Below, one piece after another: positions 24,694-36,099 of a DNA stretch of 64,000 nucleotides. Both the position numbers and the translations under genes were made by a program. Below the pieces are notes generated by a model. It worked only from the letters and a program-made list of their open reading frames with translations, was not told the DNA's origin and made no database searches. Source of the DNA: Triatoma infestans (lineage: Eukaryota; Arthropoda; Insecta; Hemiptera; Reduviidae); the NCBI GenBank assembly GCA_011037195.1, contig JAAEAF010002341.1, forward strand, positions 101,727 through 165,726. Reading direction: 5' to 3'. How positions within the stretch are numbered: the stretch's first letter is position 1; each line of letters opens with the position of its first letter.

Positions 24694-24738
24694 ACAGACC
24701 CTGAAGAAGGCAATAAATTTGCCGAAACGTCCGTGAAA
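24694..24738 (+). ncRNA. Hammerhead ribozyme motif in Penelope-like 3' region (copy 1)
   Basis: CTGAAGA (24701-24707) is the CUGANGA box. GGCAA/TTGCC pairs as stem II (24709-24713 with 24719-24723), GAAA follows at 24724-24727, and ACGTC gives the minimal palindromic helix III and the GUC cleavage triplet ending at 24731. Stem I is poorly paired here (GACC against CGTG), so activity is doubtful. Confidence 0.65.
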
Positions 24739-24864
24739 ATTTAAAAAAGAGTTTTTTTATTGCCACCGAACCTCAACGTCTATTTTACAACATATTCCTA
24801 AATATTTTTGACTTTGAATACATGTTAGCACATATGTGAGAGCACATATATGAGAAATTATTTA

Positions 24865-25275
24865 CTACCGCTTATTCTGAGTAATATTATGGACAGTTCC
24901 AACATTCGCGTGCACTTCTTCAGCTATTAGTTCAACAGTAATTTGCCTATTGTCCTGAAATACCGCGTTAACGCGAGATTCGAAGGAGGAAGTTACAACT
25001 TCAACCGGTCGTCCATTTCGGTGCTCGTCAGTATGCCATTTACACGGCCACTTTTTAAATTGTTCTACCCATTTGAAAACGTTCGAACGGTTCAAACAAT
25101 TATTACCGTACACTTTCAACATTCTTTCGTGGATTTCACTACCTTTGATACCCTCTGCAACTAAAAAATCTAATCACTGAGTGTTGTTCTTCCGAGATGC
25201 AATACTCGAACGGACTCGCCATTGTTCACTGAATACATTTTTGAGGTTATGCTTACCACATACTTTCGAACAGCT
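24865..25275 (-). pseudogene. Mariner transposase N-terminal half
   Basis: The minus strand encodes FLVAEGIKGSEIHERMLKVY, NVFKWVEQFKK and ITVELIAEEVHANVGTVHNI, the paired helix-turn-helix DNA-binding region of mariner (DD34D) transposases. A stop lies in the leading part and the catalytic domain is absent. Confidence 0.82.
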
Positions 25276-25511
25276 GAAGAGAAACTAAGTACAAGGATGC
25301 CAACTTGACACACTATTGTATTGTATTGATTGATTAAACAAACTATTGTATTGATTAAACAAACCGTTTCTGAGTTACAACGATTTGAAGGAACCTCGTT
25401 TCTCGTTTCTCTTATTTATTGAAGGAACCTCGTAATACACCAAATAAAAAAAATATCTTATCACTTTACTTATTGCATGACTTCCCTCCATATAATCACA
25501 TTTCAATATAT

Positions 25512-25896
25512 TGTAACGCAGCCACTGGTGCCATCTAGGAGAGAAAGCAGGTACCTCAAGTTCTCCTAGTGGCCGCTAGGAAGCGCTGGCGGCGCGCTCT
25601 AGCTCTTTCTAGAAGAATTAAGAAAGATCCAGACCCTTCTCCATTGCTATAAAAGGTGAACACGAGTCGAGTTTTAGTTTACAGAGTTTCTTGTTACAAA
25701 CTAAGTGTACGTTTGTGAAAAGTGTATAAAAAGTGAACTTTTGTGGTTTAAACTGTGAATTAATGATTATTAAGTGTTGTATTTTATAATTTATTGTGTA
25801 AAACAATAAATTGGTGTTTTTCTTATTGAAGTTTAGAGATTTTTATCTAAACGAACCCACTTAAAACTTAGCTAGTTTAGAGTGAAAAACGTTACA
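25512..25896 (+). mobile_element. Solo LTR, family D
   Basis: Termini TGTAACG and CGTTACA are perfect inverted repeats, with ATAT on both sides (25508-25511, 25897-25900). A TATA box GCTATAAAAGG lies at 25647-25657, with AATAAA signals near 25805. The 385-bp length and the promoter plus poly(A) signals fit a retroviral-type LTR whose internal region was lost by LTR-LTR recombination. Confidence 0.85.
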
Positions 25897-26035
25897 ATAT
25901 ATATATTACCCAACTCATTTTTCTACAATCCTTCTTAGCGTCTTAAAAAACAATGGCCTCAAAGAATTCTATTTTGGATTGTTAGAGTCCTGACTACTTC
26001 ACTTCTACTTTTGTAAAAATATATATATTTTTTTT

Positions 26036-26250
26036 TTTTATTTAGGGCGCGTCAACATCTATGGTCATTGACGCCCGGAATCTTCTCAGTGCAGTTCTCT
26101 CATTACAGACAACACTGTCCATCACCGGACAGTGAGCTGTAAAGGGTCCTAGGAAGAAAAAAATCTAAGAGTAGCACAGCTGGACTCAAACCCGGGTCCT
26201 CCTCTGCGTGGGAGTCCAGTACGCTAACCACTTAGCTATTCTCTTCCCTT
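26036..26250 (-). repeat. tRNA-derived SINE (family S1)
   Basis: Minus-strand copy with B-box-like GGGTTTGAGTCCAGC and the CACTGTCC/GGACAGTG body. Part of the central body (between GTGCA and GTTCTC) is deleted relative to the 23446 copy. Confidence 0.75.
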
Positions 26251-26879
26251 TGTAGATATGTAGCTGATTATAGTTATCCAGCTATCTTGTTGGTGATAGC
26301 ATGAAATACAAAAAAAAAAAAAAAATTTCATTGAATTTACTGATTAATTGCATTAAATTATGTTTAATAAAAAACGCAATATAAATTATAAATTATGTAA
26401 TTATTTTATTTTATATTGGTTTCTGATATCTGATTTCTATATTATTTATTCTATTATTATAGTCCCAAATAAATAAATAAATAAATAAATAAAATATTCT
26501 TGATATTATTTGCTCGTCCATTGATAAAGTTTTTTTTAAAAAAAAGAAAACTACAATACAATATTGTAACATGCCGCTGGCTCTTCGCCAGTTTAGTTGA
26601 TTCTTTTTCTCTTGGTAAACATCTGAAAGCGAATGCTTTGTTATTTTCCTTTTTCAACCAGACAATATTGAAACTTTTAGGGATGATATTTTCTTGCCTC
26701 AATTTTCGTTTTTTGAAAGATGGCCATATTTCTGTTTTTTTTTTTTTTTTAAATACTAGTATTAAAGTTTTAAAATATATACGTATTTTTATAGCAGAAT
26801 ATAAAATTACAATTCAACAAATTTTTAAATAATATTTTGTTTGTTAGCCACAGAAAAAAATTCGGGTTCAAAATTTTTT

Positions 26880-27190
26880 TTTTGTACAGTACACTGCGAG
26901 CAAAAGAGATCTACTTTGGTCCCTCACTGATACCAGGAAGAGACTATTTGCTGTACAGCATCCCTTCCAGATGAATATCTCTAAGAAATCTCAAATCTGG
27001 GAAGGCTGTATTTTTAAGGTTATAGGGAGGCTATATTTTCCTCCAAACATACGGTGAGTACCCAGGCTTTCAAATCTTCTCTCGCTGTCTCTCTGATAGT
27101 AACGGTAATCTGTTAGGAGGTGCATTGGAATCTCTTCCATCACCTCACACAATCCGCAGGTACTACCTCGTTCCAGGCCCATCTTTTTTC
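26880..27190 (-). pseudogene. Non-LTR retroelement C-terminal arm
   Basis: The minus strand encodes CGLCEVMEEIPMHLLTDYRY and FESLGTH, the zinc-knuckle-like end matching the element at 6790-7930, then a degenerate tail toward 26880. Confidence 0.6.
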
Positions 27191-27376
27191 AGGTTACTGA
27201 ATCAACAATATCCGTTGAAGAAAGCCGTCAACATATGAAACCTATTTTTACTCGAAAGTTATGCTCTGTAATATGTACATCTTTGGGCGAATTAATAAAT
27301 ATAAATTGTATCAAAATACATTACTTGTTATATGATTGTAAAGTAGGGAATTTTTTCAATATATATAATATATAAA

Positions 27377-27628
27377 GTTGGGTTTTTTGAAAGTAGAGGA
27401 GCACAAAAGAAACAGTTAGTTGAGTCAGAGGTACCCGGCCTACATTTATTTAGGACAAAGGGAATTTCCCCCTTTTCACTTTTCCCGGCGCGGAGGTAGA
27501 ATATATAAGGTGGACCCTTTTACGGATGGAGTTCAGTTCAAAATTTTGTACCATAAAAAGAGTGAAGTCCATCATTAGAAAAAGGCCATGTTACAGTAGT
27601 GAGTGGTGCAAGTGCACCGAGAAACCCA
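27377..27628 (+). repeat. Possible LTR-like segment
   Basis: GTTGGGTTT at 27377 and AAACCCAAC at 27620 form terminal inverted repeats around a segment with a TATA-like ATATATAAGG and an initiator-like TCAGTTC. Flanks do not give a clear target duplication, so the call is weak. Confidence 0.3.
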
Positions 27629-27904
27629 ACCTTCTTCAAGTCAGTAAATATGTAAAATATGTAAGTTTATAAAAAGCAGTTTCTCCTAAATGACAAGACA
27701 CTTAATATGTTGTTATATCACAATATTGTATTTATTAATTTTTGACATATACTTTTTATTTTGATTATATATTTTTTCAATCTATATATTTAATTGTTTT
27801 TTCATCCTCTCCAACTTCTGTATAAACACAGACCTCAAGAGATCCCTTTAGAGAAGATTTCAAAATATAAATTATAATAATTAATTATTAATTAACACAT
27901 TTAA

Positions 27905-28062
27905 TTTACCCCCCATTACAAATCATATTACAGCTCACTTCAATCCCTTTCCAATCAGAACCGCCCAGACAAGTCTTAGCCTCCCAGAGCTGTGCTCTCT
28001 TCGCTTCCTTCACATTTCTGAGCACATCCCGATGACAGTCTGGTCGGTCATCCCATAGAAGG
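27905..28062 (-). pseudogene. Non-LTR RNase H-family fragment
   Basis: DVLRNVKEAKRAQLWEAKTC and LGGSDWKGIE match VEEVKRVQLWKTL near 7530 in the element at 6790-7930. It adjoins the hammerhead-like inverted repeat. Confidence 0.5.
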
Positions 28063-28116
28063 GTTAAGTATAAATTTATATCCGGTATTTTATCCGTCGT
28101 AGCATGCATATTTATA

Positions 28117-28161
28117 GTTTTCCTGACTGGTTTCGGATTTTCATCCATCGTCAGAACAAAT
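28117..28161 (-). ncRNA. Hammerhead ribozyme motif, left arm
   Basis: On the minus strand CTGACGA, stem II GGAT-GAAA-ATCC, GAAA and CCAGTC are all present. Stem I pairs partly (TTTGTT with AGGAAA, one mismatch and one wobble). Helix III ACCAGT has lost the perfect ACCGGT palindrome seen in the right arm. Confidence 0.6.
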
Positions 28162-28244
28162 TTACCAAGTTCATGTAGAGTGTTCACGTCAAATTAAATT
28201 GAAGTGAACAGTGAGTAGGGATTGTAGAGAACACGAACTTGATG

Positions 28245-28290
28245 AATTTGCTCTGACGATGGATGAAAATCCGAAACCGGTCAGGAAAAC
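28245..28290 (+). ncRNA. Hammerhead ribozyme motif, right arm
   Basis: CTGACGA (28253-28259), stem II GGAT/ATCC with a GAAA loop (28261-28272), core GAAA (28273-28276) and helix III palindrome ACCGGT lead to cleavage triplet GTC ending at 28282. Stem I TTTGCT pairs with AGGAAA except for one G-G mismatch. All invariant core bases are present. Confidence 0.68.
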
Positions 28291-29489
28291 TATAAATATT
28301 CATGCTACGTTGGATAAAATACTAGATGTTATCCAGCAATGCGGATCCATCTACATATTCTATAAATTTATACTTTCCCGTATAATGCTGTAACAATCAA
28401 TTTTTCAGTTAAGAGAACGAATTGTGTGTGGCCTTAACAAACTTTAGTGATCAGAATGAGAGAAGGTCATGTTAGGTTTTCATATAACTTTCTTTTTTTT
28501 TTTTGTTTCACTTTCTCATTTGTATAAAACCCAGATCATCTTAAGACATTATAAGACAAGTTCTGTAAGCTTGTGAGATCGTCTGCTAATTCTTAAAGCC
28601 AGGTGATTAAAAAATTTAATGTATAGATGCAGAAAATTGTAATCATATAATGCGTAACCAGATACGTATTCATACTTCAACTGTTAACAAAGTAGATATA
28701 AAAGGGGGAAGCACTTACACGACCAAAAAAAATCTTCAATAGCGTGGTCAGTGAAGGGATATACCTGACCTCGGACAATATAATGAAAGTTTTGAATGAT
28801 AATTTATATAGGTTATATGCTGCTTTATATTCCAGTATAATATCAGCGTAATTTGAAGATACAAACTTTTTGTAGGTCAACTGGGGGTGGTATAGCAGAT
28901 TCAGGTTTAAGGAAAATGTATTTAGTAATGCTAATTTCTAATCAAATATATTTTATTAAATGTCTATATTTTTCAGCATAAACATGGTTTCCAATTATGT
29001 TTTGCAACACTAATCAAATAAATGTATTGAGCTATCTAAAAAATAATTATTGAATATTTTAATTATATCGTTATAAATAATTAGAATATTTTTTGTGCAT
29101 AAAAACAGTTTTATTTAAAAATAAATAAAAAACGCTAAATTCAATATTATTCTTCAAAATATAAACCATTATTTTCAGCTATTTTCGCCAAAAACATTTA
29201 AATTAGGTGACAGTACTACACTTTTGTCGCGTAAAGCTTGATGACTTCTTTTCCGAACCCAATCATGCCTAAACTCTGGTTTGTCTAAATAGCCTTGTGC
29301 TCGTCCTCCAAATCAATCATTTTTAGGTTTTTGAAGCCAATTTTTGCACACATCGACTTGCTATTTGGGTTGACACTCAGAAAATTCATGAGGAACTGAT
29401 ATTAGTCTTTAATTCTGGACATCCAGCTAGAAAGATGGATTCTCTCAGAAGAGATGGGCGTGTCTGTGGCGTTCGAAATGCCACTAGAT

Positions 29490-29780
29490 TAGATTAGACC
29501 TCATTCCCCTCTTAATCAGGCGTAGCAAAGCTGACAGTGGCTCCGTCCTGATGTTCATGGCTTCGGAATTGCTTGTCCCCAGTTGAACAAAACCTTGTCC
29601 TCGCCAGGCCGGCACACTCGCAATGTACCAGGGTTTCTCGTCAGTCTTGCAGATTCGGCATACCGCATTATCCGCAAGTAGTAACTGGTGCATATGCCTC
29701 AACCTGCAAAGCCCTGTTAGTAGACCCGCTATTAACCTTATATCCCTTCGGCTATGGCTCAGTATTTAGTAATTTCTAAT
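29490..29780 (-). pseudogene. Non-LTR retroelement 3' fragment
   Basis: This is a copy of the end of the element at 2960-3810. Minus-strand RHMHQLLLADNAVCRICKTD is the knuckle region. It is bounded by unrelated AT-rich DNA. Confidence 0.65.
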
Positions 29781-29799
29781 TTCTGGTAAACACTATGCC

Positions 29800-32390
29800 A
29801 GGTAATCCTGGAATGGTCGTAAACGGATACCGATTCACATATTCGAGTAATTCTTCATTATCAACTTGAAGTCTAGTTGTCGTAGCTTTTGTGCGGAAGA
29901 TCGGTTAAAATTATCTTGACTGGGGATACAGTCAATAAGCAAGAAAAAATATGCCACTTTTAGTCAAAAAAAAAACAAAATTCTGTTTTAGCTGATGCAG
30001 TACAGTTAATAAACAATAGCAAAGAAAGACGATATCAAGATTCATGCAGTCAGATAATGCTAGATCCAGGACACGTGGGACATCACTGGAAAATATTTCG
30101 TTGCACTACAGCCGATAATAGTTGTTGCCAAGTAAAGAAAGAATGTTATCTAGAAATAATTAATGTACAGAAAATGGGAAGCTCTTAATTAATGTTCTTA
30201 TGATCATATATGTTTTTACAATTGATTGTGATGAATGTGTTTTAAAAAAAATATTAAGAGGGCGTTACAAATATCTATGCATGACACACAAATCTAGGCT
30301 ACACTATACAATCAATTGTCTATGTTGAAATTTGACCAAATCAAGAGGATCAAATTAATGAGTTGTTAGATGTATGTTTTACTGTAATTCAATTAATTTT
30401 CAGAGGGAATTTCGATCAAAAACTAACAAGTTAAACAGAGACTGGTTATCGTTCATCTTTTTGTTTCATTAAGTTAATATATTTAGTAAACTATAAGCTT
30501 GAAATGTTTAAATCATATTTCTGCTAAATTTATTAGTATCAAATAATCAAGATGTTCTATTTGGCACAAGTGTGTAATTTCATAATCAGATTTAACATTA
30601 ATGAACAAGAAAGGGGACAAACAATGTATTTCAAACAAAACTCAATAATAATCAGTACAAGGAGAGGCCGAAAGTGGGAGATCAACAGTGTGTGTGAGAA
30701 GAAGAGGGGGCGGGAGGCTGGTTTTCATGTAAGTATCTAAATTTACATTACGATTCCACAATCAAACTAAAAACTTTCTATTGGCTGTTAAAACAGCAAA
30801 AACGATTTGAACTTCTAATTATAACTTGTTCCCAATAATAAACTCTTAATGAATCGCAAAGTAAGGAATTGCAGATCAATAAATTAAACTTCAACTTGTT
30901 ATCATGATTGTTGCTAAGCAACTTCAAAGTACCAACCAACAGAACTCTTATACCGGCATGTATATATATATATTTTTTTTTTAAATCTGCATATTTTCTT
31001 TATTAAGAATATTTAGTTTTATTAAAAGCATCATTTTTTTTGTGAAGATTGTAAACATAGAAGAGATCGCATTATTGGCATTTATTTAAACTTGTTTCTA
31101 AACTGTTAAAATCTAAGATATTTTGACGTTAAAAATGTAATAACAATATTATATGTTTATATTTTAATCAATGGCGAAACGTGGGTCCTGTTACTAAGGT
31201 AAATCTCCTTATCATTTTTTTACCAATTATCATCCTCACCAAGGACGAAGATAAGGAGTTAAAAAATATAACTTTGGTAACTCACCAATTAGACAACAAA
31301 AATGTCACTAGACAACAGTTTCGGATGATAACTGTTAATCAGTCTTTTACAATTTTAAAATTTGGAATAGAACTCACGCTATGCCACTGTAATATTGTTA
31401 TTTAGTTGGTATACCGTACAATTTATTCGAGTGACATTCTAGACGTTGCTACTCTCCCGAGAACACTGCAAATATCAATTTTCTAGATTTAATTGTTTCT
31501 AATAAAATTACATGTATTTATGAGTGTAGATGAGTAATTGATGTTTAAAGGACAATCGTTGGAACCATTTTCAAGATAAAATAGCAATAAATAAATAAAA
31601 AAATCATTCGGTAAAGCTAGACTTTTGTTTGACGTAACCTCACTTTCAAAACCTCAGTGACTGGTGGTGCAATGGTTTGTATTTTCTGAGTTTTTTTTTA
31701 TTTTTATTTTTGAGAGATATTTTGTACCTCAAGTAATTCTTTTAATTAATACATTGTAATAGTGTAACATTGATGTGACAAATAGCGTGACTAACTTTCT
31801 AAACTTTGGAATATCGTCTGGTTGAGATGGACTTGGCTAGTTAACTATATGGTATAACGAAGAGAGTGGGGATATTAAAGGTATTATTATGGCGTATGCG
31901 CTGCTGCGTCAAGCACTTCTCTAGGTCAGAATGGAGATGGACAATCACTACTAGGAGACATGCAGACATGCAGGCATGAAAAGCCACGGTTGTCAAGCAT
32001 TGCATGAGAAGAAAGGTTGCGCATTACATTTTGAATGAATAAGAATAATTAATTAATAATAATAAATTAAAATGGAATAAATTGCCAAAGCGTGGTAGTC
32101 CATAACTGATTCCAGATTCTCACTGGTTTTAATTTATCAATATCTTCATTAATCTTCATAATATGATGAAATAATCTGAATGTATCGTACAAATACGTGA
32201 CAAAAATTCACTATTTTTCATACGACATTTTTTATTACAATAACTATAATTATTATAATTGATAAATAAAATTATTATTATGATTATAAATTTCTCTAAA
32301 ATTCGAAGCTTTTCCTTTTTTTCCCTCTCTTATCTATCTTCCAGCTGGTGACATCATATGTTGTTACAATGACATCATCGATAGTTTACG
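29800..32390. other. AT-rich, no supported gene
   Basis: No splice-consistent coding run was found. At 29800-29960 the minus strand has a short stretch (TTTRLQVDNEELLEYVNRYP) that might be a transposase-like N-terminus, but nothing else supports it. Confidence 0.4.
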
Positions 32391-32484
32391 AGGCATGTCC
32401 AGTAAGTAAGTGTACTGAACTTTCGTAGGTTACAAAAATTTTTATTTGAACCAAAAAATTACCTGTTTACATTAGTACATATGT

Positions 32485-32760
32485 AAGCTATTTTACGACA
32501 TAGTCACCATTCCTCTCAATGCAGGTGGTGAACCGGGGTATTAATTTTTTGATGCCTTCCTCGAAGTAGTTTCCCGCCAACTCCTTCGTCCACTTCTTCA
32601 CCTCTTCGTCGGTTGAAAACCTTTTTCCACCCATGTACAGCTTCAGGGAGGTAAAGAGATAGTAATCTGAAGGTGCTAGGTCAGGGGAATGCGCGGGATG
32701 GTTCAGGACGTCCCATTTTAAACGAGGCAAGCAGTTCCTTCGTGACGTTGTACTGAACAG
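32485..32760 (-). pseudogene. Mariner transposase C-terminal fragment
   Basis: The minus strand encodes HPAHSPDLAPSDYYLFTSLK, the DD34D catalytic-end motif, and ends IERNGDYVVK before a stop near 32485. Mariner 3' sequence continues to about 32395. The upstream end is joined abruptly to repeat X at about 32746. Confidence 0.85.
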
Positions 32761-32880
32761 TTTTCTCAGTTTTCGACGAATTTCATTGAATTTGGTACAC
32801 AAACTATAAACTTTGTCAATTATAATTTTGAGAACTGAAGTAAGAGAAAGTTGTGTGAGTGTTTCACACCAGATTTTTTT
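32747..32880 (+). repeat. Repeat X, 3' end only
   Basis: The last 130 bp of X, ending GAAGTAAGAGAAAGTTGTG and the TTCACACCAGA hairpin, fused directly to the mariner fragment. Confidence 0.7.
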
Positions 32881-32948
32881 TTCCTTAATTGATGAAGAAA
32901 AGGATATATTTTATTATTAATTGGTTTATTGGATCCCTTGCTATTTAT

Positions 32949-33183
32949 TTTTTATTTTTTTTTAAGTTAAGGCGCTTCAACATCTATGGTTATTGCCGGC
33001 CTAAGCCTTCTCAGTGCATTGCCGGCCTACGGACAGTGTTCTCTCGTTACAGACAACACTGTCTATTACCGGACAGTGAACTGTAGAGGCTCCTAGAAAG
33101 AAAAAAAAATCTAAGGATAGCATAGCTGGCCTCGTACCCGGGACCTCCGCGAGCGGAGCCTAGTACGCTAACCACCCTTCCTT
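32949..33183 (-). repeat. tRNA-derived SINE (family S1)
   Basis: Minus-strand copy with the double CACTGTCC/GGACAGTG body and a degenerate tRNA-like head (GAGGTCCCGGGTACGAGGCC). Confidence 0.75.
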
Positions 33184-33840
33184 AACTCTGGGTAACTCTT
33201 TAAAAAAATTGTAATTTTTTAAAGCAATAAATAAATTTGAAAATTTTAATTGGCTAAGGTTATGTTTATAAAGGTTGTTAACACTTTGTGAATGTATATT
33301 TAACTTATTCAGAGGGGAAATTATCATGAAATAATGATTAGTAGTTTGTAGGTTAATGGTGTAATGACAATGGGACAAGTAATCAAGTAGTGAGCGTTCT
33401 GTTACAGAAAGTGGGGCGATAAAGGGGGTTCTCTTGCACAGAACCATTGCCATTAATGTGGGATACCATGTTTGATCCGTTTAGTTCATTTAACACTATG
33501 ACTAATTTAACTAATAGTTGTTATCCCTTCGCCACTTTTAGTAATTAAACAACTAAAACCAATACTAAACTGGCCAATGGCCAGCAACTTTTATTTGTAC
33601 CACTTTGTAGTATTTTCTGTTTTTTTAACTGTTTCAATCAAATAGTTCAAACCATGCTATAGTATATCATTTTTTGGTAAACAACTTTATAATTAATGGT
33701 TTTTAACAGAGAAAAGTGTATTTGGTGTTATGCTGCTCGGAGACCATTGGATTTATATTGAATTTTATTCAGTTTTTATTTTTTCCAATCATTTCAAATA
33801 TTAGAGACATTTTCCGTGGTACCTGCTTCATTTTGTGGTC

Positions 33841-33882
33841 ATCGACTGGTTTCGGGCGTTCGCCCAACTTCAGGATGCGTTG
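33841..33882 (-). ncRNA. Hammerhead-like motif, left arm (one core change)
   Basis: The minus strand has stem I CATC, then CTGAAGT where CUGANGA is expected, stem II GGGC-GAA-CGCCC, GAAA, CCAGTC and stem I GATG. The last A of the core box is T, which should abolish or weaken cleavage. Confidence 0.5.
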
Positions 33883-34003
33883 TCAGACAGTGTGATAACA
33901 CACCGATGTTGACACGCCTTAAATTTAAAACAAGGGGTTTATACACTAGTGATAAACTGAATTTGCTCTGTGCAAGTCTGTGTTATCACACTGTCTGACA
34001 AAC

Positions 34004-34045
34004 GCATCCTGAAAATGGGCGAACGCCCCAAAACCGGTCGATGAA
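34004..34045 (+). ncRNA. Hammerhead-like motif, right arm (two core changes)
   Basis: CATC/GATG stem I, GGGCGAACGCCC stem II and the ACCGGTC helix III plus cleavage triplet are intact. The box reads CTGAAAA and the base before the AAAA of the second box is C, not G. It is a decayed copy. Confidence 0.45.
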
Positions 34046-34369
34046 CACAAAATGAAGCAGGTGAAATGTATTTGGTGTGTTGAGTTGTTGTGTGTTTGGG
34101 GTAGTAGTTGGTATAGCACTTGCGGTTTAGTAAAAGGGCTTGTGTTGTAAGTTTTAAGAGAGAGAAGTAATAAGAATAATTAAGAAAACACTGGGAGATT
34201 AAATTAAAATATATTCTTTAAAGATATTTAAATGCTTTCCAATAACACAGCAATATGCTTATTAATTTACTGCAATAATTCTTATGTTATAACATAAACT
34301 GCCACTGATTCTAAGAGAGCGAAAAAACAAGTGTACTACTTGAATGTCTGTTTTAGACTGTTCTTGAAG

Positions 34370-34625
34370 GAATGCCTTCTAATTGTTCGTTTAAATCTTC
34401 CCCTGTGAGAAGAAGGAGTAGTCAATGCTAACAAGGTTCATGAACTCTACCTGTAACTGTACTTCTTCTACCTGGGTTACCTTTTTGCCAACAAGCTCGC
34501 ATTTTTCACATAATTTTCTTCAATTAAAATAGATATAATTTCTTGCATCCATCACACAGGCTATTACGGAAAATGTCTCTGAGCTTTCCAGCTCTGCGGA
34601 ACCAACCACTACAACAATTTCAAAC
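34370..34625 (-). repeat. Dispersed repeat Y
   Basis: Reverse copy of Y with ATCTTCCCCTGTGAGAAGAA and CCATCACACAGGCTATTACG. It lies 300 bp past the hammerhead inverted repeat. Confidence 0.6.
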
Positions 34626-34935
34626 ATTCTTAGTTTACTATCAAAGAGAAAGTATTGGGATTCTATTAAATTTTTGAAATTGAGGGAAATGTTCCCATGT
34701 TAAGAGGAAAGATAAGCCAACTAATAATTGATTAGACAGCGTTTAATTGCAGGGCATATTGGGCTAAGATCAAAATAATACTTTGAGCCCGTTGAGTATG
34801 AAAAATTGTTTTGATGTGTATAAGTGTTCTGGAAACTTGAATGTTCTTATTCAAACTTTTTTTTTTAAAACTGAAGTTGAAACATGAGATGTCATTATGA
34901 CTTTCAACATAAAACTGTTTTTTATACACAACAAT

Positions 34936-35141
34936 TAGAGATTAGCTGGGCTAGCAACGCGGAGGTCCCGGTTTCGAATCCAGTAGTGCTGCCATTAGAT
35001 TTTCTCTTTCAAGGAACCTCTACAGCTCCTACAGGTGATGGGCAGTGATTCATTAACGAGAGAACACTGTCCGGTAGCTGGCAATGCACTGGAGAAGGCA
35101 CCGGGACCAAAGACCATTGATGTTGACACACCTTACATTTA
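34936..35141 (+). repeat. tRNA-derived SINE (family S1), plus orientation
   Basis: It has a partial A-box region (GATTAGCTGGG), CGCGGAGGTCCCGG, a B-box-like GTTTCGAATCC, and the S1 body ending CACACCTTACATTTAAAAC. Confidence 0.75.
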
Positions 35142-36099
35142 AAACAAACACAAAAACAATATCTTAACATAATCGTGTTTTTATTACGTCAAACAGAAAC
35201 TTATGAAGTTTCTGTACTTATAAAATCTGTACCAAATATAATACTCGTGAATTTTGTTTTTTTATTCGAGAGGAGATAAAACTCTTCTGGATAAGATTTC
35301 TTGATGTTTTAAAAATTCTTCCTTTAAGATATCTTCCTTTAAGGACTTGTTGAAGACTCTTTGTTTTCAGATTTCTTCATGTTATAAAGATTGCTTTAAG
35401 AGTGACTTTTTTGACTGCAATTTGAACCGCAATATTTATAAGAAAATCTGGGTTCCCCCCTCCCCACTTGAGGAATTGGGCAGTGTGTGTTGCTCGAAAT
35501 TGCAAGCGTCTGAGGTTGCTTAGGTAATAGATTACAGGAGCAGTAAGCAATATTAATCACTGTAAGTGGAATTGATAAGAAACATATCATCACTGGCGAA
35601 GTTACAATACTGATAAGAAATATACTCGTAGTTGGTAAATTGAATTAATTATTATGAGAATATGTTTAAGCTAATCACACATATAGGTTTCATTGTAATA
35701 GTATATGAAACTAAAGGTAGACATACATAATCCTTTGAAGCGGAACAAAATCTTATTAAGAACTTAAAGTGTTCAGTCACCGGAATAATCAAGGTAACTA
35801 TCTGCTGCTTTGTCACAAGATATGCGGTAAAGAAAAGCATTCGCTGATTAGTCCAAATTTCAAAGCTCAAAGATCTTAAATATTTAGGATTTTAGTTGTT
35901 GATTTGAATCTGTGCTTTTGCAATATTTCATTCTAATTAATAGAGGGGTATTTAAAAAAAAATGACGGTTTTACAATCAAAAAGAAAAAATCAGTTTTTT
36001 ATCAACATTAATGGTTTGTTTAATAGTATTCAAGTCTATTGCCTATTGTGATTGACTATTCTAAGTCATCTTACTGCCAGCTGTTTAATCCCTCGCTGA

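Larger units (their letters stand above)
28083..28350. repeat. Inverted repeat carrying two hammerhead-like motifs
   Basis: Arms of about 88 bp (28087-28173 and 28233-28322) are inverted copies separated by about 60 bp. Each arm carries one ribozyme-like core, so each DNA strand has one core in the sense direction. Confidence 0.75.
33821..34062. repeat. Inverted repeat carrying two hammerhead-like motifs
   Basis: Arms of about 82 bp (33821-33903 and 33980-34062) begin at CTGCTTCATTTTGTG and its complement and are separated by about 76 bp. It has the same head-to-head layout as at 28.1-28.4 kb, with a different ribozyme subfamily (GGGCGAACGCCC stem II). Confidence 0.75.

Noticed and set aside
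27377..27628. A confident sixth LTR family
   Set aside because: Terminal inverted repeats exist, but no target duplication and no second copy were seen. It is kept only as a low-confidence repeat.
29170..29480. Possible Tc1-like transposase (minus-strand LSPNLNVFGEN)
   Set aside because: The match is one short motif with stops and frame changes around it, too weak to list.
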